NCBI RefSeq assembly: GCF_004137085.1
Contig: NZ_QYBC01000014.1
Coordinates: forward strand, 62,001-126,000
Length of the DNA: 64,000 nt
Reading direction: 5' to 3'
DNA from: Lichenibacterium ramalinae
Lineage (GTDB): Bacteria > Pseudomonadota > Alphaproteobacteria > Rhizobiales > Beijerinckiaceae
Made by a program: the position numbers and the translations under genes. Each line of letters starts with the position of its first letter. The first letter of the stretch is position 1. A model generated the notes under the pieces. The model was not told the origin of the DNA. It did not search any database and was given only the letters and a program-made list of their open reading frames with translations. Below, piece after piece: positions 54,346 through 63,031 of this stretch.

Positions 54346-54373
54346 CCGGAGCGGCATCGCCGAAGGCGAAGCG
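54346..54373 (+). repeat. Partial copy (C) of the dispersed intergenic repeat
   Basis: The stretch GGAGCGGCATCGCCGAAGG followed by CGAAGCG matches the distal 28 bp of copy A (positions 86-113) with few differences, keeping the TCGCCGAAGGCGA palindrome. It ends 14 bp before the fbpC start. Confidence 0.5.
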
Positions 54374-54387
54374 TTCCCGCCCACGCC

Positions 54388-55461
54388 GTGCCGGAGTGCC
54401 CGATCCTGAACGCCGCCGCCCTGCAGGTCTCGGGCCTCGCCAAATCCTACGGCGACACGCCCGTGCTGCGCGACATCGACCTCGCCGTCGCGCCCGGCGC
54501 CGTCGTGGCGCTCCTCGGCCCCTCCGGCTGCGGGAAGACGACGCTGCTGCGCCTCGTCGCCGGTTTCGATCGGGCCGATTCCGGCTCGGTCACGCTGGGA
54601 GGGCGGCCCGTGGCCGATGGCCCGGCCGGGGGGCGGGGCTGCTGGGTGCCGCCCTTCCGGCGCGGCATCGGCTACGTGCCGCAGGACGGCGTGCTGTTTC
54701 CCCACCTCGATGTCGCCGCCAACGTCGGCTTCGGCCTGTCGCCGGCCGGGCGGCGGTCCGGACGGGTGGAGGCCATGCTGGACCTCGTCGGCATGGCGGG
54801 CTTCGGCCGCCGCATGCCGCACGAACTCTCCGGCGGCCAGCAGCAGCGCGTGTCCATCGCCCGGGCGCTGGCGCCGTCGCCCGCCGTGGTGCTGCTCGAC
54901 GAACCCTTCAACGCCCTCGACGCCCACCTGCGCCGCACGCTCTGCGCCGAAGTCCGCGCCATCCTCAAGCGCGGCGGCGCCGCGGCCCTCATGGTCACCC
55001 ACGATCGCGACGAGGCCTTCACGGTCGCCGACGAGATCGCCGTCATGCGGGCGGGCCGCATCGTCCAGCGGGGCACGCCGGCGGACTTCTACCGGGCGCC
55101 GGTCGACCTCGACACGGCCCGCCTCGCCGGCGCCGCCATGCTGCTCGACGGCACCCTGACGGGGGCGAGCGCCGAGACGGCGCTGGGCCGCCTGCCGGTC
55201 CGCAACCCCCACGGCGTCCCCGACGGGCCCGTCGCCCTGATGCTGCGGCCGGAACAGGTCGTCGCCGCCGCGCCCGGCGCGGGCCTGCGCGTCACGGTGC
55301 GCCACGCCGCCATGCTGGGCCCGCTGACCTGGCTCGATCTCGAGACCGAGGGCGGCGCCGTGGCGCTGCAGGCCTGCTGGGTCGCGGCCGCGCCGCCCGA
55401 GGCGGGCTCCGCCGTCCTCATCGAGGTGCGCGGCGACGCCATGGTGTTCCCGCCGGAGTGA
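54388..55461 (+). CDS. fbpC: Ferric iron ABC transporter ATPase
   Basis: 357 residues. Walker A LLGPSGCGKTTLLR, Q-loop GYVPQDGVLFPHL, signature LSGGQQQRVSIARAL, Walker B VVLLDEPFNALDAHLR, H-loop VTHDRDEA; a C-terminal TOBE domain (ALMLRPEQVVAA) follows. The FbpC type is supported by fbpAB upstream. The start is GTG at 54388; a later in-frame start would cut the first strand, so this one is kept. Confidence 0.9.
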   Translation: MPECPILNAAALQVSGLAKSYGDTPVLRDIDLAVAPGAVVALLGPSGCGKTTLLRLVAGFDRADSGSVTLGGRPVADGPAGGRGCWVPPFRRGIGYVPQDGVLFPHLDVAANVGFGLSPAGRRSGRVEAMLDLVGMAGFGRRMPHELSGGQQQRVSIARALAPSPAVVLLDEPFNALDAHLRRTLCAEVRAILKRGGAAALMVTHDRDEAFTVADEIAVMRAGRIVQRGTPADFYRAPVDLDTARLAGAAMLLDGTLTGASAETALGRLPVRNPHGVPDGPVALMLRPEQVVAAAPGAGLRVTVRHAAMLGPLTWLDLETEGGAVALQACWVAAAPPEAGSAVLIEVRGDAMVFPPE

Positions 55462-55652
55462 CGCCGACGGCGGTGAAGCTGAAACTTGAACGCGGCCATT
55501 GGCGTTGGGGAATTTGGGACACCGTTCCAGGGCGACGCCGTGGTTTCGCCTCTGGCCGGTGGGCCGGACAGGGCGGGATGGTTCGTCGCAGGCCGACGGA
55601 TCGGCCCGCAGGCAGGTCCGATCGTCGGACCGTCACGCAGGAGAAACGTCTC

Positions 55653-55901
55653 ATGAAGTTCGCCGCCACCCTCGCTCTCGCCGGCCTCGCCGGGATCTGC
55701 CTCGCCGGCACGGCGGAAGCCCTTCCGCTCGCCCCCGCCGCCGCCATCCCGGCCGCCGCCCAGGCGCCCGTCGTCGATGCCGCCATGGTGGTCACCAGGA
55801 CCGTGCGCCGTGGGCCGTTCGGCGGCCGCGTCGTGACGAAACGCGTGATGCGCCGCGGTCCCATGGGCCGCACCGTCACCACCACCCGCACCGTCCGCTG
55901 A
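55653..55901 (+). CDS. Small exported basic protein
   Basis: 82 residues. Signal peptide MKFAATLALAGLAGICLAG with cleavage near AEA; mature part has two imitation repeats: VTRTVRRGPFGGRVVTKR and VMRRGPMGRTVTTTRTVR, rich in Arg, Thr and Val. Good AGGAGAAA upstream. I do not recognise the function; similar small arginine-rich exported proteins are common in this order. The 190 bp before it show no other gene. Confidence 0.65.
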   Translation: MKFAATLALAGLAGICLAGTAEALPLAPAAAIPAAAQAPVVDAAMVVTRTVRRGPFGGRVVTKRVMRRGPMGRTVTTTRTVR

Positions 55902-56004
55902 ACCGGTCGCGCCGGACAAGGGTCCGGCGCGGTCCCGAGCGTCTCCGATCGGTCCCGAGGTGCCTTCCCCATGACTTCAGCTTCATCATGACTGTGCCTC
56001 CCTC

Positions 56005-57165
56005 ATGACTGCGATCGAGACGGCCCCGCGGCGCGACGCGCTCGCCGGCGACGGTGACGGAGCCGTGCCGGGGGCGCGGCAGCGCAACGCCCGCGTGTTG
56101 CTGGCGGTGGTGCTGGTGGCGCTCGGGCTCTGGACCATCCACGACTTCCTGCCGGCCCTGGCCTGGGCGGCCGTCCTCGCCGTGGCGTTCTGGCCGCTCT
56201 ACGAGAAGGCCCTGCGGCGCTTCCCGCCCGGCAAGCACAACGTGCTGATGCCGAGCCTCTTCACCCTCGGCGTCGGCCTGCTCTTCGGCCTGCCGCTGGT
56301 CGTGGTGCTGTTCGAAGCGCTGCGGGAGTTCCACTCGGTCCTCGACCTTTACCGCCGCGCCACGACGTCGGGCATCCCGCTGCCGGACTTCATCGCGCAC
56401 CTGCCCTTCGGCGCCGACGCCATCTCGCATTGGTGGCAGGACAACCTCGCCAACGGCGCCCAGGCGCACGGCATCGCCGAACGGGTCGACCGCGCCAAGG
56501 CGGCGGAGATCGGTCGCAACCTCGGCGGGCAGATCGTCCACCGCACGGTGCTGTTCTTCTTCGCCCTGATGACGCTGTTCTTCCTGTTCAAGGAGGGCAA
56601 CGAGGTCGTGCGCCAGATGCTCGACGCGAGCCAGAAGGCCTTCGGCGCCAAGGGCGAGCGTGTCGCCCGGCAGGTCGTGGCCTCCATCCACGGCACCGTC
56701 GACGGGCTGGTGCTGGTGGGCCTCGGCGAGGGCTTCGTCATGGGCGTCGTCTACGCCTTCGCGGGCGTGCCGCACCCGATCCTCTTCGGTGCGCTGACGG
56801 CCTTCGCCGCCATGGTGCCGTTCGCCGTGACGGTGGTGTTCATCGTCGTGGGCGGGGTGCTGCTCGCCCAGGGCAGCGTGCTGGCGGCGGTGCTGGTGGT
56901 GGGCGGCGGCAGCCTCCTCGCCTTCCTGGCCGACCACCTCATCCGCCCGGTGCTCATCGGCGGCACGACGCGGCTGCCCTTCCTGTGGGTGCTGTTCGGC
57001 ATCCTGGGCGGTGTCGAGACCTGGGGCCTCGTCGGCCTCTTCGTCGGCCCGGCCCTGATGGCGGCGATCGTCCTGCTGTGGCGCGAATATACCGAGGGCG
57101 TGCAGGGCAGGGGGCAGAACAGGGCCCGCACGGCGGCCCCGGACGCCCGGCCCGGGCTCTCCTGA
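56005..57165 (+). CDS. AI-2E family transporter
   Basis: 386 residues with about seven to eight hydrophobic segments, inner membrane. The topology (two N-terminal helices, a large periplasmic loop, then a C-terminal cluster with GLGEGFVMGVVYAFAGVPHPILFGALTAF, in parts) is that of the AI-2E/PerM family. Named after autoinducer-2 export, but members also act as Na+/H+ antiporters; the substrate here is unknown. Short Pro-rich C-tail. Confidence 0.88.
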   Translation: MTAIETAPRRDALAGDGDGAVPGARQRNARVLLAVVLVALGLWTIHDFLPALAWAAVLAVAFWPLYEKALRRFPPGKHNVLMPSLFTLGVGLLFGLPLVVVLFEALREFHSVLDLYRRATTSGIPLPDFIAHLPFGADAISHWWQDNLANGAQAHGIAERVDRAKAAEIGRNLGGQIVHRTVLFFFALMTLFFLFKEGNEVVRQMLDASQKAFGAKGERVARQVVASIHGTVDGLVLVGLGEGFVMGVVYAFAGVPHPILFGALTAFAAMVPFAVTVVFIVVGGVLLAQGSVLAAVLVVGGGSLLAFLADHLIRPVLIGGTTRLPFLWVLFGILGGVETWGLVGLFVGPALMAAIVLLWREYTEGVQGRGQNRARTAAPDARPGLS

Positions 57166-57238
57166 GCCGCCGCGGCGGCACGGCGGGTCGGCGGGCGGCG
57201 TCCCGGGGCGCGGGGAGCCGGATGGAGGAGGCGGTAGC

Positions 57239-58162
57239 ATGCGGATCCTGATCGTCGGCGCCGGCGCCACGGGCGGTTATTTCGGGGCCTGCCTCGCGGC
57301 GGCCGGGCGCGACGTGACCTTCCTGGTCCGCCCGCGCCGTGCCGCGGAACTCGCCGCCGGCGGGCTGCAGATCCTGTCCCCCTCCGGCGATTGGACGATC
57401 CGGCCCAAGCTGGTCCTCGGGCCGGAGATCGCCGGCGCCTTCGACCTCGTGCTGCTCACCGTCAAGGCCCATGCCCTGGCGGGCGCGCTCGACGACATCG
57501 GTCCCGCCATGGGGCCCGACACCGTCTTGTTCCCCATCCTCAACGGGATGCGCCACATCGACCTGCTGGTGGAGCGGTTCGGCGACCTCGTGATCGGCGG
57601 CGTCTGCAAGGTCGCCACCATGCTCGACGGGTCGGGCCGCATCCGGCAGCTCGCGCCCGGCCAGGAGCTGACCTTCGGCGAGCTGTCCGGCGGCGCCTCG
57701 GCCCGCATCGCCGCCATCGACGCCGCGCTGCAGGGCTGCGGCTTCACCGCCCGGGCGACGCCCGACATCCTGCAGGCCATGTGGGACAAATGGATCATGC
57801 TGGCGGCCCTCGGAGCGCTGACCTGCCTGATGCGCGGGACGGTGGGCGAGATCGCGGCGGCGCCGGGCGGTCCCGCCGTCGCGGCGGCCCTGGTCGGCGA
57901 GACCGCAGCCGTGGCGACGGCCGCCGGCCATCCGCCGGCCGATGCCTATGTGGCGGCGACCCGGGCCATGCTGACGGCGGCCGGCTCGCCCATGACGTCC
58001 TCGCTCTACCGCGACCAGCAGGCTGGACTGCCGCTGGAGGCCGACCACGTGCTCGGCGATCTCCTGGCCCGGGCCCGCGGCTTCGGCCTGGCGACGCCGC
58101 TCCTCGACGCGGCCGCGGTATCGCTCGCCGTTCACGCGCGGCGCACCGCGCCGGGCGCCTGA
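57239..58162 (+). CDS. 2-dehydropantoate 2-reductase family protein
   Basis: 307 residues. N-terminal Rossmann motif ILIVGAGATGGYFGA and LVRPRRA binds NADPH; the C-terminal helical domain has WDKWIMLAALGALTCLMR and SSLYRDQQAGLPLEADHVLGD (split SSLYRDQQAGLPLE, ADHVLGD), where K and the Tyr/Arg-rich block are family residues. PanE makes pantoate for CoA, but this family includes many paralogues of unknown substrate, and no pan gene is nearby. GGAGGAGG lies upstream. Confidence 0.85.
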   Translation: MRILIVGAGATGGYFGACLAAAGRDVTFLVRPRRAAELAAGGLQILSPSGDWTIRPKLVLGPEIAGAFDLVLLTVKAHALAGALDDIGPAMGPDTVLFPILNGMRHIDLLVERFGDLVIGGVCKVATMLDGSGRIRQLAPGQELTFGELSGGASARIAAIDAALQGCGFTARATPDILQAMWDKWIMLAALGALTCLMRGTVGEIAAAPGGPAVAAALVGETAAVATAAGHPPADAYVAATRAMLTAAGSPMTSSLYRDQQAGLPLEADHVLGDLLARARGFGLATPLLDAAAVSLAVHARRTAPGA

Positions 58163-58214
58163 CGGCGCCGGGCGCCTGACGGCGCGGGGCGCCTGGCGGC
58201 GCGGGGCGCCTGAG
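58151..58214 (+). repeat. 17-bp tandem repeat at the 3' end of the reductase gene
   Basis: About 3.7 units of CCGGGCGCCTGACGGCG at 58151-58167, 58168-58184, 58185-58201 and 58202-58214. The first unit encodes the protein's end and stop. Confidence 0.7.
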
Positions 58215-58216
58215 GC

Positions 58217-59314
58217 TCACCTGGCGAGGAGCCGCCCGTAGATCGCCACGGCGGCGGCGATCTCGTCCACCGCGCAGGTCTCGTCGGTCTGGTGGGCCAG
58301 GGCCGGATCGCCCGGCCCGAGGATCACGGCTTCGGCCCCGCAAGCCTCCACCAGCACGGAAGCATCGGTGAAGAAGGGCAGGGCCCGGGGCGGGACTTCG
58401 GCGACGCCCGCCCCCGCCACGGCGTCGAGCGAGGCCCGCACCAGCGCCGAATCGGCCGGGGTGCGGACGGCGGGCAGGTCGAGCAGCGTCGCCAGCCGAG
58501 CGTCCGGGCCGAGCAGGTCGGCGAAGTGGCGCCTGAGGCCGGCGTGGCTGCCCGGCACCGTGCTCCGCAGGTCGATGGTGAAGGCCGCGGCATCGGGGAC
58601 GGAATTGACGTTGAGGCCGCCCCGCACCGTGCCGACGTTCAGCGTCACGCTGCCGAGCAGCGGGTCGTCCATGTCGTCGAAGGTCTGGTCGCGACAAAGC
58701 ACGATGCCGTCGGCGGCGGCGTAGACGGCGTTGCGCCCGAGATGCGGCGTCGCGCCGTGGGCTCCGACGCCGGCATAGGCGGCTTCCAGCCACAGGGCCC
58801 CGCGGTGCCCGATGCCGACGCGGTTGCCGGTGGGCTCCGCCACCACGATCCCGGAGGCCCGGGGCAGGGCGCCGAGCCGGGCGAGATGCGCGGCGCCGAG
58901 GCAGCCCGTCTCCTCGCCGGCCGTCAGCACCAGCGCGATGGGGCGGCGCCCGCCCGCAGCCGCGTGGGCGAGCGCGGCCGTGACGATGGCGGCGACGCCC
59001 GCCTTCATGTCGGTCGACCCGCGCCCATGCAGCCGTCCCCCCGCGACCGTGCCCGACAGCGGCGGTCGTCGCCACCGCACGGCCCCGAGCGGCACCGTGT
59101 CGAGGTGACCGGACAGCACCAGAGGGTCCCCGCCGGCCCCGGCGTGGACAGCCACCATGGACGGCCGGCCGGGCGCCATGTCATGGACGGCGACGCCGAA
59201 GCCGGCGGCCTCGAGCAGGGGCGCCAGCAGGTCGACCGCCGCACGCTCCTGCGGGGCCGGCCCCGCCGTGTCGAGGCGCACGAGGGCTTGGGCGAGGGCG
59301 AGGGCATCGGTCAT
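58217..59314 (-). CDS. M20-family peptidase (ArgE/DapE type)
   Basis: 365 residues. A zinc deacylase fold: LSGHLDTVP (His-x-Asp), GRGSTDMKAG (shared Asp), VLTAGEETG (catalytic and metal Glu) and the C-terminal AHQTDE. It cleaves N-acyl amino acids or succinyl-DAP analogues; the context does not tell which. It diverges from the XRE-cupin regulator, so the two might be co-regulated. Confidence 0.9.
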   Translation of the reverse strand: MTDALALAQALVRLDTAGPAPQERAAVDLLAPLLEAAGFGVAVHDMAPGRPSMVAVHAGAGGDPLVLSGHLDTVPLGAVRWRRPPLSGTVAGGRLHGRGSTDMKAGVAAIVTAALAHAAAGGRRPIALVLTAGEETGCLGAAHLARLGALPRASGIVVAEPTGNRVGIGHRGALWLEAAYAGVGAHGATPHLGRNAVYAAADGIVLCRDQTFDDMDDPLLGSVTLNVGTVRGGLNVNSVPDAAAFTIDLRSTVPGSHAGLRRHFADLLGPDARLATLLDLPAVRTPADSALVRASLDAVAGAGVAEVPPRALPFFTDASVLVEACGAEAVILGPGDPALAHQTDETCAVDEIAAAVAIYGRLLAR

Positions 59315-59430
59315 CGGGGGGACTCGTGGCGCGGAAAGCGAGGGCCGGCGCGGCGGACCGCCGTGGTTGTGGCGACGACGCAGGCGATTAAGGTGACGGC
59401 ACGGGCCCGATACGCCGGCGCCCGGCGCCC

Positions 59431-60033
59431 ATGGAGCGTGCCATCAGACCGATGCAAAGCGAAGATGCCCCGAAACTCGGGGGCGTGAGCGTGCGGCTGC
59501 GGCTGGCGCGGCAGATGCAGGGCATGACGCTGAAGGGCCTCGCCGACGCGGTCGGCTGCTCGGAAAGCATGCTGTCCAAGATCGAGAACGGGAAGTCCTC
59601 GCCCTCGCTCCCCATGCTGCACCGCCTCGTCGAGGCGCTCGGGACCAACATCGGCTGGCTGTTCGAGGAGAACGACGGCGAGGACGGGATCGTGTTCCGC
59701 GCCGGCGAGCGGCCCATCATCGCGCTCGACCCGCTGCGGCGCGGCGAGGGCATCAGCCTCGAGCGCGTCATCCCCTACGCGGCGGGCCACCTGCTCCAGT
59801 GCAACATCCACCACATCGACGTGGGAGGCGAGAGCGCCGGCCCGATCCAGCACGTCGGCGAGGAGGTGGGATACGTGCTGCGCGGCACCGTCGACCTCAT
59901 CCTCGAGGACCGCACCCATCGCCTGTCGCAGGGCGACAGCTTCGTCTTCGCCTCGAACCTGCGGCACGCCTACCGGAACGCCGGGGGCGAGCCCGCCAGC
60001 ATCTTCTGGGTGAACACGCCGCCGACCTTCTGA
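59431..60033 (+). CDS. XRE-family transcription regulator with cupin domain
   Basis: 200 residues. An N-terminal helix-turn-helix (RLRLARQMQGMTLKGLADAVG, in parts RLARQMQGM, TLKGLADAVGCSESMLSKIENG) is followed by a C-terminal cupin (HVGEEVGYVLRGTVDLILED, in parts HVGEEVGYVLRG, LSQGDSFVFASNLRHAYRN), the sensor for a small ligand. Such regulators often control adjacent catabolic genes. Here a sugar-type ABC importer follows, and the spacer before it has a perfect palindrome. ATG 59431 is used; a second Met at residue 8 is possible. Confidence 0.92.
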   Translation: MERAIRPMQSEDAPKLGGVSVRLRLARQMQGMTLKGLADAVGCSESMLSKIENGKSSPSLPMLHRLVEALGTNIGWLFEENDGEDGIVFRAGERPIIALDPLRRGEGISLERVIPYAAGHLLQCNIHHIDVGGESAGPIQHVGEEVGYVLRGTVDLILEDRTHRLSQGDSFVFASNLRHAYRNAGGEPASIFWVNTPPTF

Positions 60034-60056
60034 CATGGCGAGACCATTCAGGGTCC

Positions 60057-60085
60057 TTGACAGAAAATCAAGTCACTTGAATGAT
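60057..60085 (+). promoter_or_regulatory. Promoter with palindromic operator before the sugar ABC genes
   Basis: TTGACA at 60057-60062 and AATGAT at 60080-60085 form a sigma-70-like pair with a 17-bp spacer. Inside the spacer is the perfect palindrome TCAAGTCACTTGA (60068-60080). A repressor bound there would block the promoter; the XRE-cupin protein encoded just upstream is the natural candidate. Confidence 0.6.
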
Positions 60086-60149
60086 GGGCTCCGCCGCGGG
60101 ATCCGGTCCCCGGCCGGTCGCGGCCCGGGGCTCGCGAAGGTCGACGATC

Positions 60150-61091
60150 ATGCCGCGCTCCCGCACCCTGCCGCGCCCGATCCTGGTGGGCGCCGTCGCC
60201 CTTTCCGCCCTGCTCGCCGCCCCGGCAGCCCGGGCCGCCACCTACGCGGTGGTGACCATCAACCAGCAGGCCCTGTTCTTCAACCAGATCGACGACGGCG
60301 CCAAGAAGGCCGCGGATGCGGCGGGCGACAAGCTCGTGGTCTTCAATGCCAACAACGTGCCTTCCGCCCAGAACGACGCCATCGAGACCTACATCACCCA
60401 GAAGGTGGACGGCATCGTGCTGGTCGCCATCGACGTCAACGGCGTGAAGCCCGCCATCACGGCCGCCAAGAAGGCCGGCATCCCGGTCATCGCCGTGGAC
60501 GCCCAGATCCCGGGCGGCGACAACGTCGCCTTCGTGGGCGTCGACAACGCCAAGGCGGGCGAGCAGATCGGCAGCTTCTTCGCCGACTACGTGAAGAAGG
60601 ACATGGGCGGCAAGGCCAAGGTCGGCATCGTGGGGGCGCTCAACTCCTTCATCCAGAACCAGCGGCTCGACGGCTTCAAGAAGACCGCCTCGGTGGCGGG
60701 CGTCACCTTCGCCGACACAGTCGACGGGCAGAACGTGCAGGACGTGGCCCTCACGGCCTCCGAGAACCTGATGACCGCCAACCCGTCCATGACGGCGATC
60801 TACGCCACCGGCGAGCCGCAGCTGATCGGCGCCGTCTCGGCCGTCGACACGGCCGGCCGCAAGGACAAGGTGAAGGTCTTCGGATGGGACCTGACCGCCC
60901 AGGCCGTGAAGGGCATCGACGAGGGCTGGGTCGCGGCCGTGGTTCAGCAGGACCCCTTCACCGAGGGCAAGATCGCCATCGAGAGCCTCGCCAAGCTCAA
61001 GAAGGGCGGCACCGTCGACCCCATCATCCACGTCCCGGTGACGATCGTCACCAAGGCCAACGTCGGCCAGTACAGCGGCATGTTCAAGTGA
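60150..61091 (+). CDS. Sugar ABC transporter substrate-binding protein
   Basis: 313 residues, exported (ALSALLAAPAARAATYAVV). Peripla_BP_4 (RbsB-like) fold: INQQALFFNQIDDGAKKAADAAGDK (in parts INQQALFFNQIDDG, AKKAADAAGD), DGIVLVAIDVNGVKPAI, AGIPVIAVDAQI and the C-terminal TEGKIAIESLAKLKKGG. Members bind ribose, xylose, fructose or polyols; the exact ligand is not evident. The ATPase gene starts 38 bp downstream. Start ATG 60150 preferred over an upstream ATG at 60081, which would bury the signal peptide. Confidence 0.9.
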   Translation: MPRSRTLPRPILVGAVALSALLAAPAARAATYAVVTINQQALFFNQIDDGAKKAADAAGDKLVVFNANNVPSAQNDAIETYITQKVDGIVLVAIDVNGVKPAITAAKKAGIPVIAVDAQIPGGDNVAFVGVDNAKAGEQIGSFFADYVKKDMGGKAKVGIVGALNSFIQNQRLDGFKKTASVAGVTFADTVDGQNVQDVALTASENLMTANPSMTAIYATGEPQLIGAVSAVDTAGRKDKVKVFGWDLTAQAVKGIDEGWVAAVVQQDPFTEGKIAIESLAKLKKGGTVDPIIHVPVTIVTKANVGQYSGMFK

Positions 61092-61129
61092 GCTGAGGCA
61101 GGGCGGGTCCGGGCGACAGGGAGCGAGCG

Positions 61130-61990
61130 ATGGACGGCGGGGTCCCCAGGGTCCGGATGCGCGGCATCTCGAAGCGCTACGGCACCATCCAGACGCTCGA
61201 CGACGTGTCGCTCGACCTGATGCCCGGCGAGGTGCTGGGCCTCGTGGGCGACAACGGGGCCGGCAAGTCGACCCTGAGCAAGGTGCTGTCGGGCGCCGTC
61301 GTGCCCGACGCCGGCACGATCGAGATCGACGGGCGCGCCGTCGCCTTCGCGTCGCCCGCCGAGGCGCGGGCCCAGCATGTCGAGATGGTCTACCAGGACC
61401 TGTCGCTGTGCGACACGGTCGACGTCGCCGGCAACCTGTTCCTCGGGCGCGAGCCGCGCCGGCGCGTGCTCGGCATCCCGTTCCTCGACAAGCCCCGCAT
61501 GCGGGCCGATGCCGCCGCCATGCTGACGAGCCTCGGCATCTCGGTGCCCGACATCACCGTGCAGGTCGAGAACCTGTCGGGCGGGCAGCGCCAGTCCATC
61601 GCCATCGGCCGCGCCGCCTCCTTCGACCCCAAGGTGCTGATCATGGACGAACCCACCGCCGCCCTGGCGGTGGCGGAGGTGGAGGCCGTGCTCGAGCTGA
61701 TCCGCACCGTCAGCGCCCGCGGCGTCAGCGTCATCCTCATCACCCACCGGCTGCAGGACCTGTTCCTCGTCTGCGACCGGCTGCAGGTCATGTACGAGGG
61801 GCGGGCCATCGCGCAGCGCTCCATCGTCGACACCGACATCGAGGAAGTCGTCGACCTCATCGTCGGCCGCAAGTTCACCGCCCGCTCGGCGGGCCACGCC
61901 CGCCCGGCGGGCCACGCCCGCTCGGCGGAGACGGCCCGCCCGGCGCGGTCCGACCGCCCGTCCGACAGCCCCGGAGCGAGCCCGCCATGA
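61130..61990 (+). CDS. Sugar ABC transporter ATPase, single-domain
   Basis: 286 residues with one ABC domain (like FrcA) rather than the double ABC domain of RbsA/XylG. Walker A VGDNGAGKSTL, signature LSGGQRQSIAIGRAA, Walker B VLIMDEPTAAL, H-loop LITHRLQD. It ends with a 6-residue repeat rich in Ala, Arg, Gly, His and Pro (ARSAGH, ARPAGH, ARSAET, ARPARS), unusual for the family. The stop overlaps the permease start by ATGA. Confidence 0.9.
   Translation: MDGGVPRVRMRGISKRYGTIQTLDDVSLDLMPGEVLGLVGDNGAGKSTLSKVLSGAVVPDAGTIEIDGRAVAFASPAEARAQHVEMVYQDLSLCDTVDVAGNLFLGREPRRRVLGIPFLDKPRMRADAAAMLTSLGISVPDITVQVENLSGGQRQSIAIGRAASFDPKVLIMDEPTAALAVAEVEAVLELIRTVSARGVSVILITHRLQDLFLVCDRLQVMYEGRAIAQRSIVDTDIEEVVDLIVGRKFTARSAGHARPAGHARSAETARPARSDRPSDSPGASPP
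61880..61951 (+). repeat. 18-bp tandem repeat in the 3' end of the ATPase gene
   Basis: Four units at 61880, 61898, 61916 and 61934, each close to GCCCGCTCGGCGGGCCAC. They add a 6-residue repeated tail. Confidence 0.75.
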
Positions 61991-62994
61991 CGATCCCGGT
62001 CCAGGCCGCCGCGTCCTCGTCGCGGCTGCGCCCCCGCACCCTGAAGGACCGGTTCCTCGCCAACGGCAGCGTCGGCTCCATCGCGCTGTTCTTCCTCTTC
62101 GTCGTGGCGCTGTTCTCCCTGACGACGGAGGATTTCCTCAGCCTCGACAACGTCCTCAACGTGCTGCGCCAGTCGGCCCCGCTGCTGATCGTCGCGACCG
62201 CCATGACGCTGGTCATCACCACCGGCGGCATCGACCTGTCGGTCGGCTCGGTGCTGGCCCTGACCAGCGCGCTCTGCGCCATCCTGATCCACGCGGGCCT
62301 GCCCTGGGCGCTGGTGATGGTGCTGATGCTGCTCGTCGGTGCGCTGGTCGGCGCCATCCAGGGCTTCTTCGTCGCCTACGAGGGCATCCCCTCCTTCATC
62401 GTCACCCTGGCGGGCCTCAGCGTGATCCGCGGCCTGGCCCTGCTGATGACGGGCGGCTATTCGGTGCCGATCCCCTCCGACATCGCCTTCGTCGGCCTCG
62501 GGCGCGCCTGGATCCTCGGCATGCCGCTGCCGGCGCTGATCGCCGCCGCCGTCCTGCTGGTCGGCTTCGTCACCTTCAACGAGACGCCGTTCGGCCGCTA
62601 CGTCACCGGCATCGGCGCCAATGCCGAGGCGGTGCGCCGCGCCGGCGTCAACACCCGGGGGGTGACGCTGCTGGTCTACGTGCTGTCCGGCAGCCTCGCG
62701 GCTCTGGCCGGCCTCGTGCTGGCGGCTCGGCTCGGCTCGGGCTCGTCCAACGCCGGCCAGGGCTTCGAACTCGACGTCATCGCCGCCGTGGTGCTGGGCG
62801 GCACCAGCCTCTTCGGCGGGCGCGGCACCATGGTGGGGACGATCCTCGGCGCCCTGACGGTGGCGGCCATCGGCAACGGGCTGATCCTGGCGCATCTGTC
62901 GCCCTTCCTCACCCCCATCGTCACGGGATCGATCATCCTGGTGGCGATCTGGATGAACTTCCGCATCTTTCGCGGCGCGGGCCGCAAACGGTGA
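61987..62994 (+). CDS. Sugar ABC transporter permease
   Basis: 335 residues, about eight to ten helices, BPD_transp_2 family. Diagnostic: TTGGIDLSVGSVLALTSA, the cytoplasmic ATPase-contact loop GANAEAVRRAGVNTRGV and VVLGGTSLFGGRGTMVGTILGA (in parts). Coupled by ATGA to the ATPase and followed 37 bp later by a phosphotriesterase-family gene in the same direction. Confidence 0.93.
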   Translation: MTIPVQAAASSSRLRPRTLKDRFLANGSVGSIALFFLFVVALFSLTTEDFLSLDNVLNVLRQSAPLLIVATAMTLVITTGGIDLSVGSVLALTSALCAILIHAGLPWALVMVLMLLVGALVGAIQGFFVAYEGIPSFIVTLAGLSVIRGLALLMTGGYSVPIPSDIAFVGLGRAWILGMPLPALIAAAVLLVGFVTFNETPFGRYVTGIGANAEAVRRAGVNTRGVTLLVYVLSGSLAALAGLVLAARLGSGSSNAGQGFELDVIAAVVLGGTSLFGGRGTMVGTILGALTVAAIGNGLILAHLSPFLTPIVTGSIILVAIWMNFRIFRGAGRKR

Positions 62995-63031
62995 GGTCCG
63001 GTCCCCGAAGACGGCAGGCGAGCGCCACACC

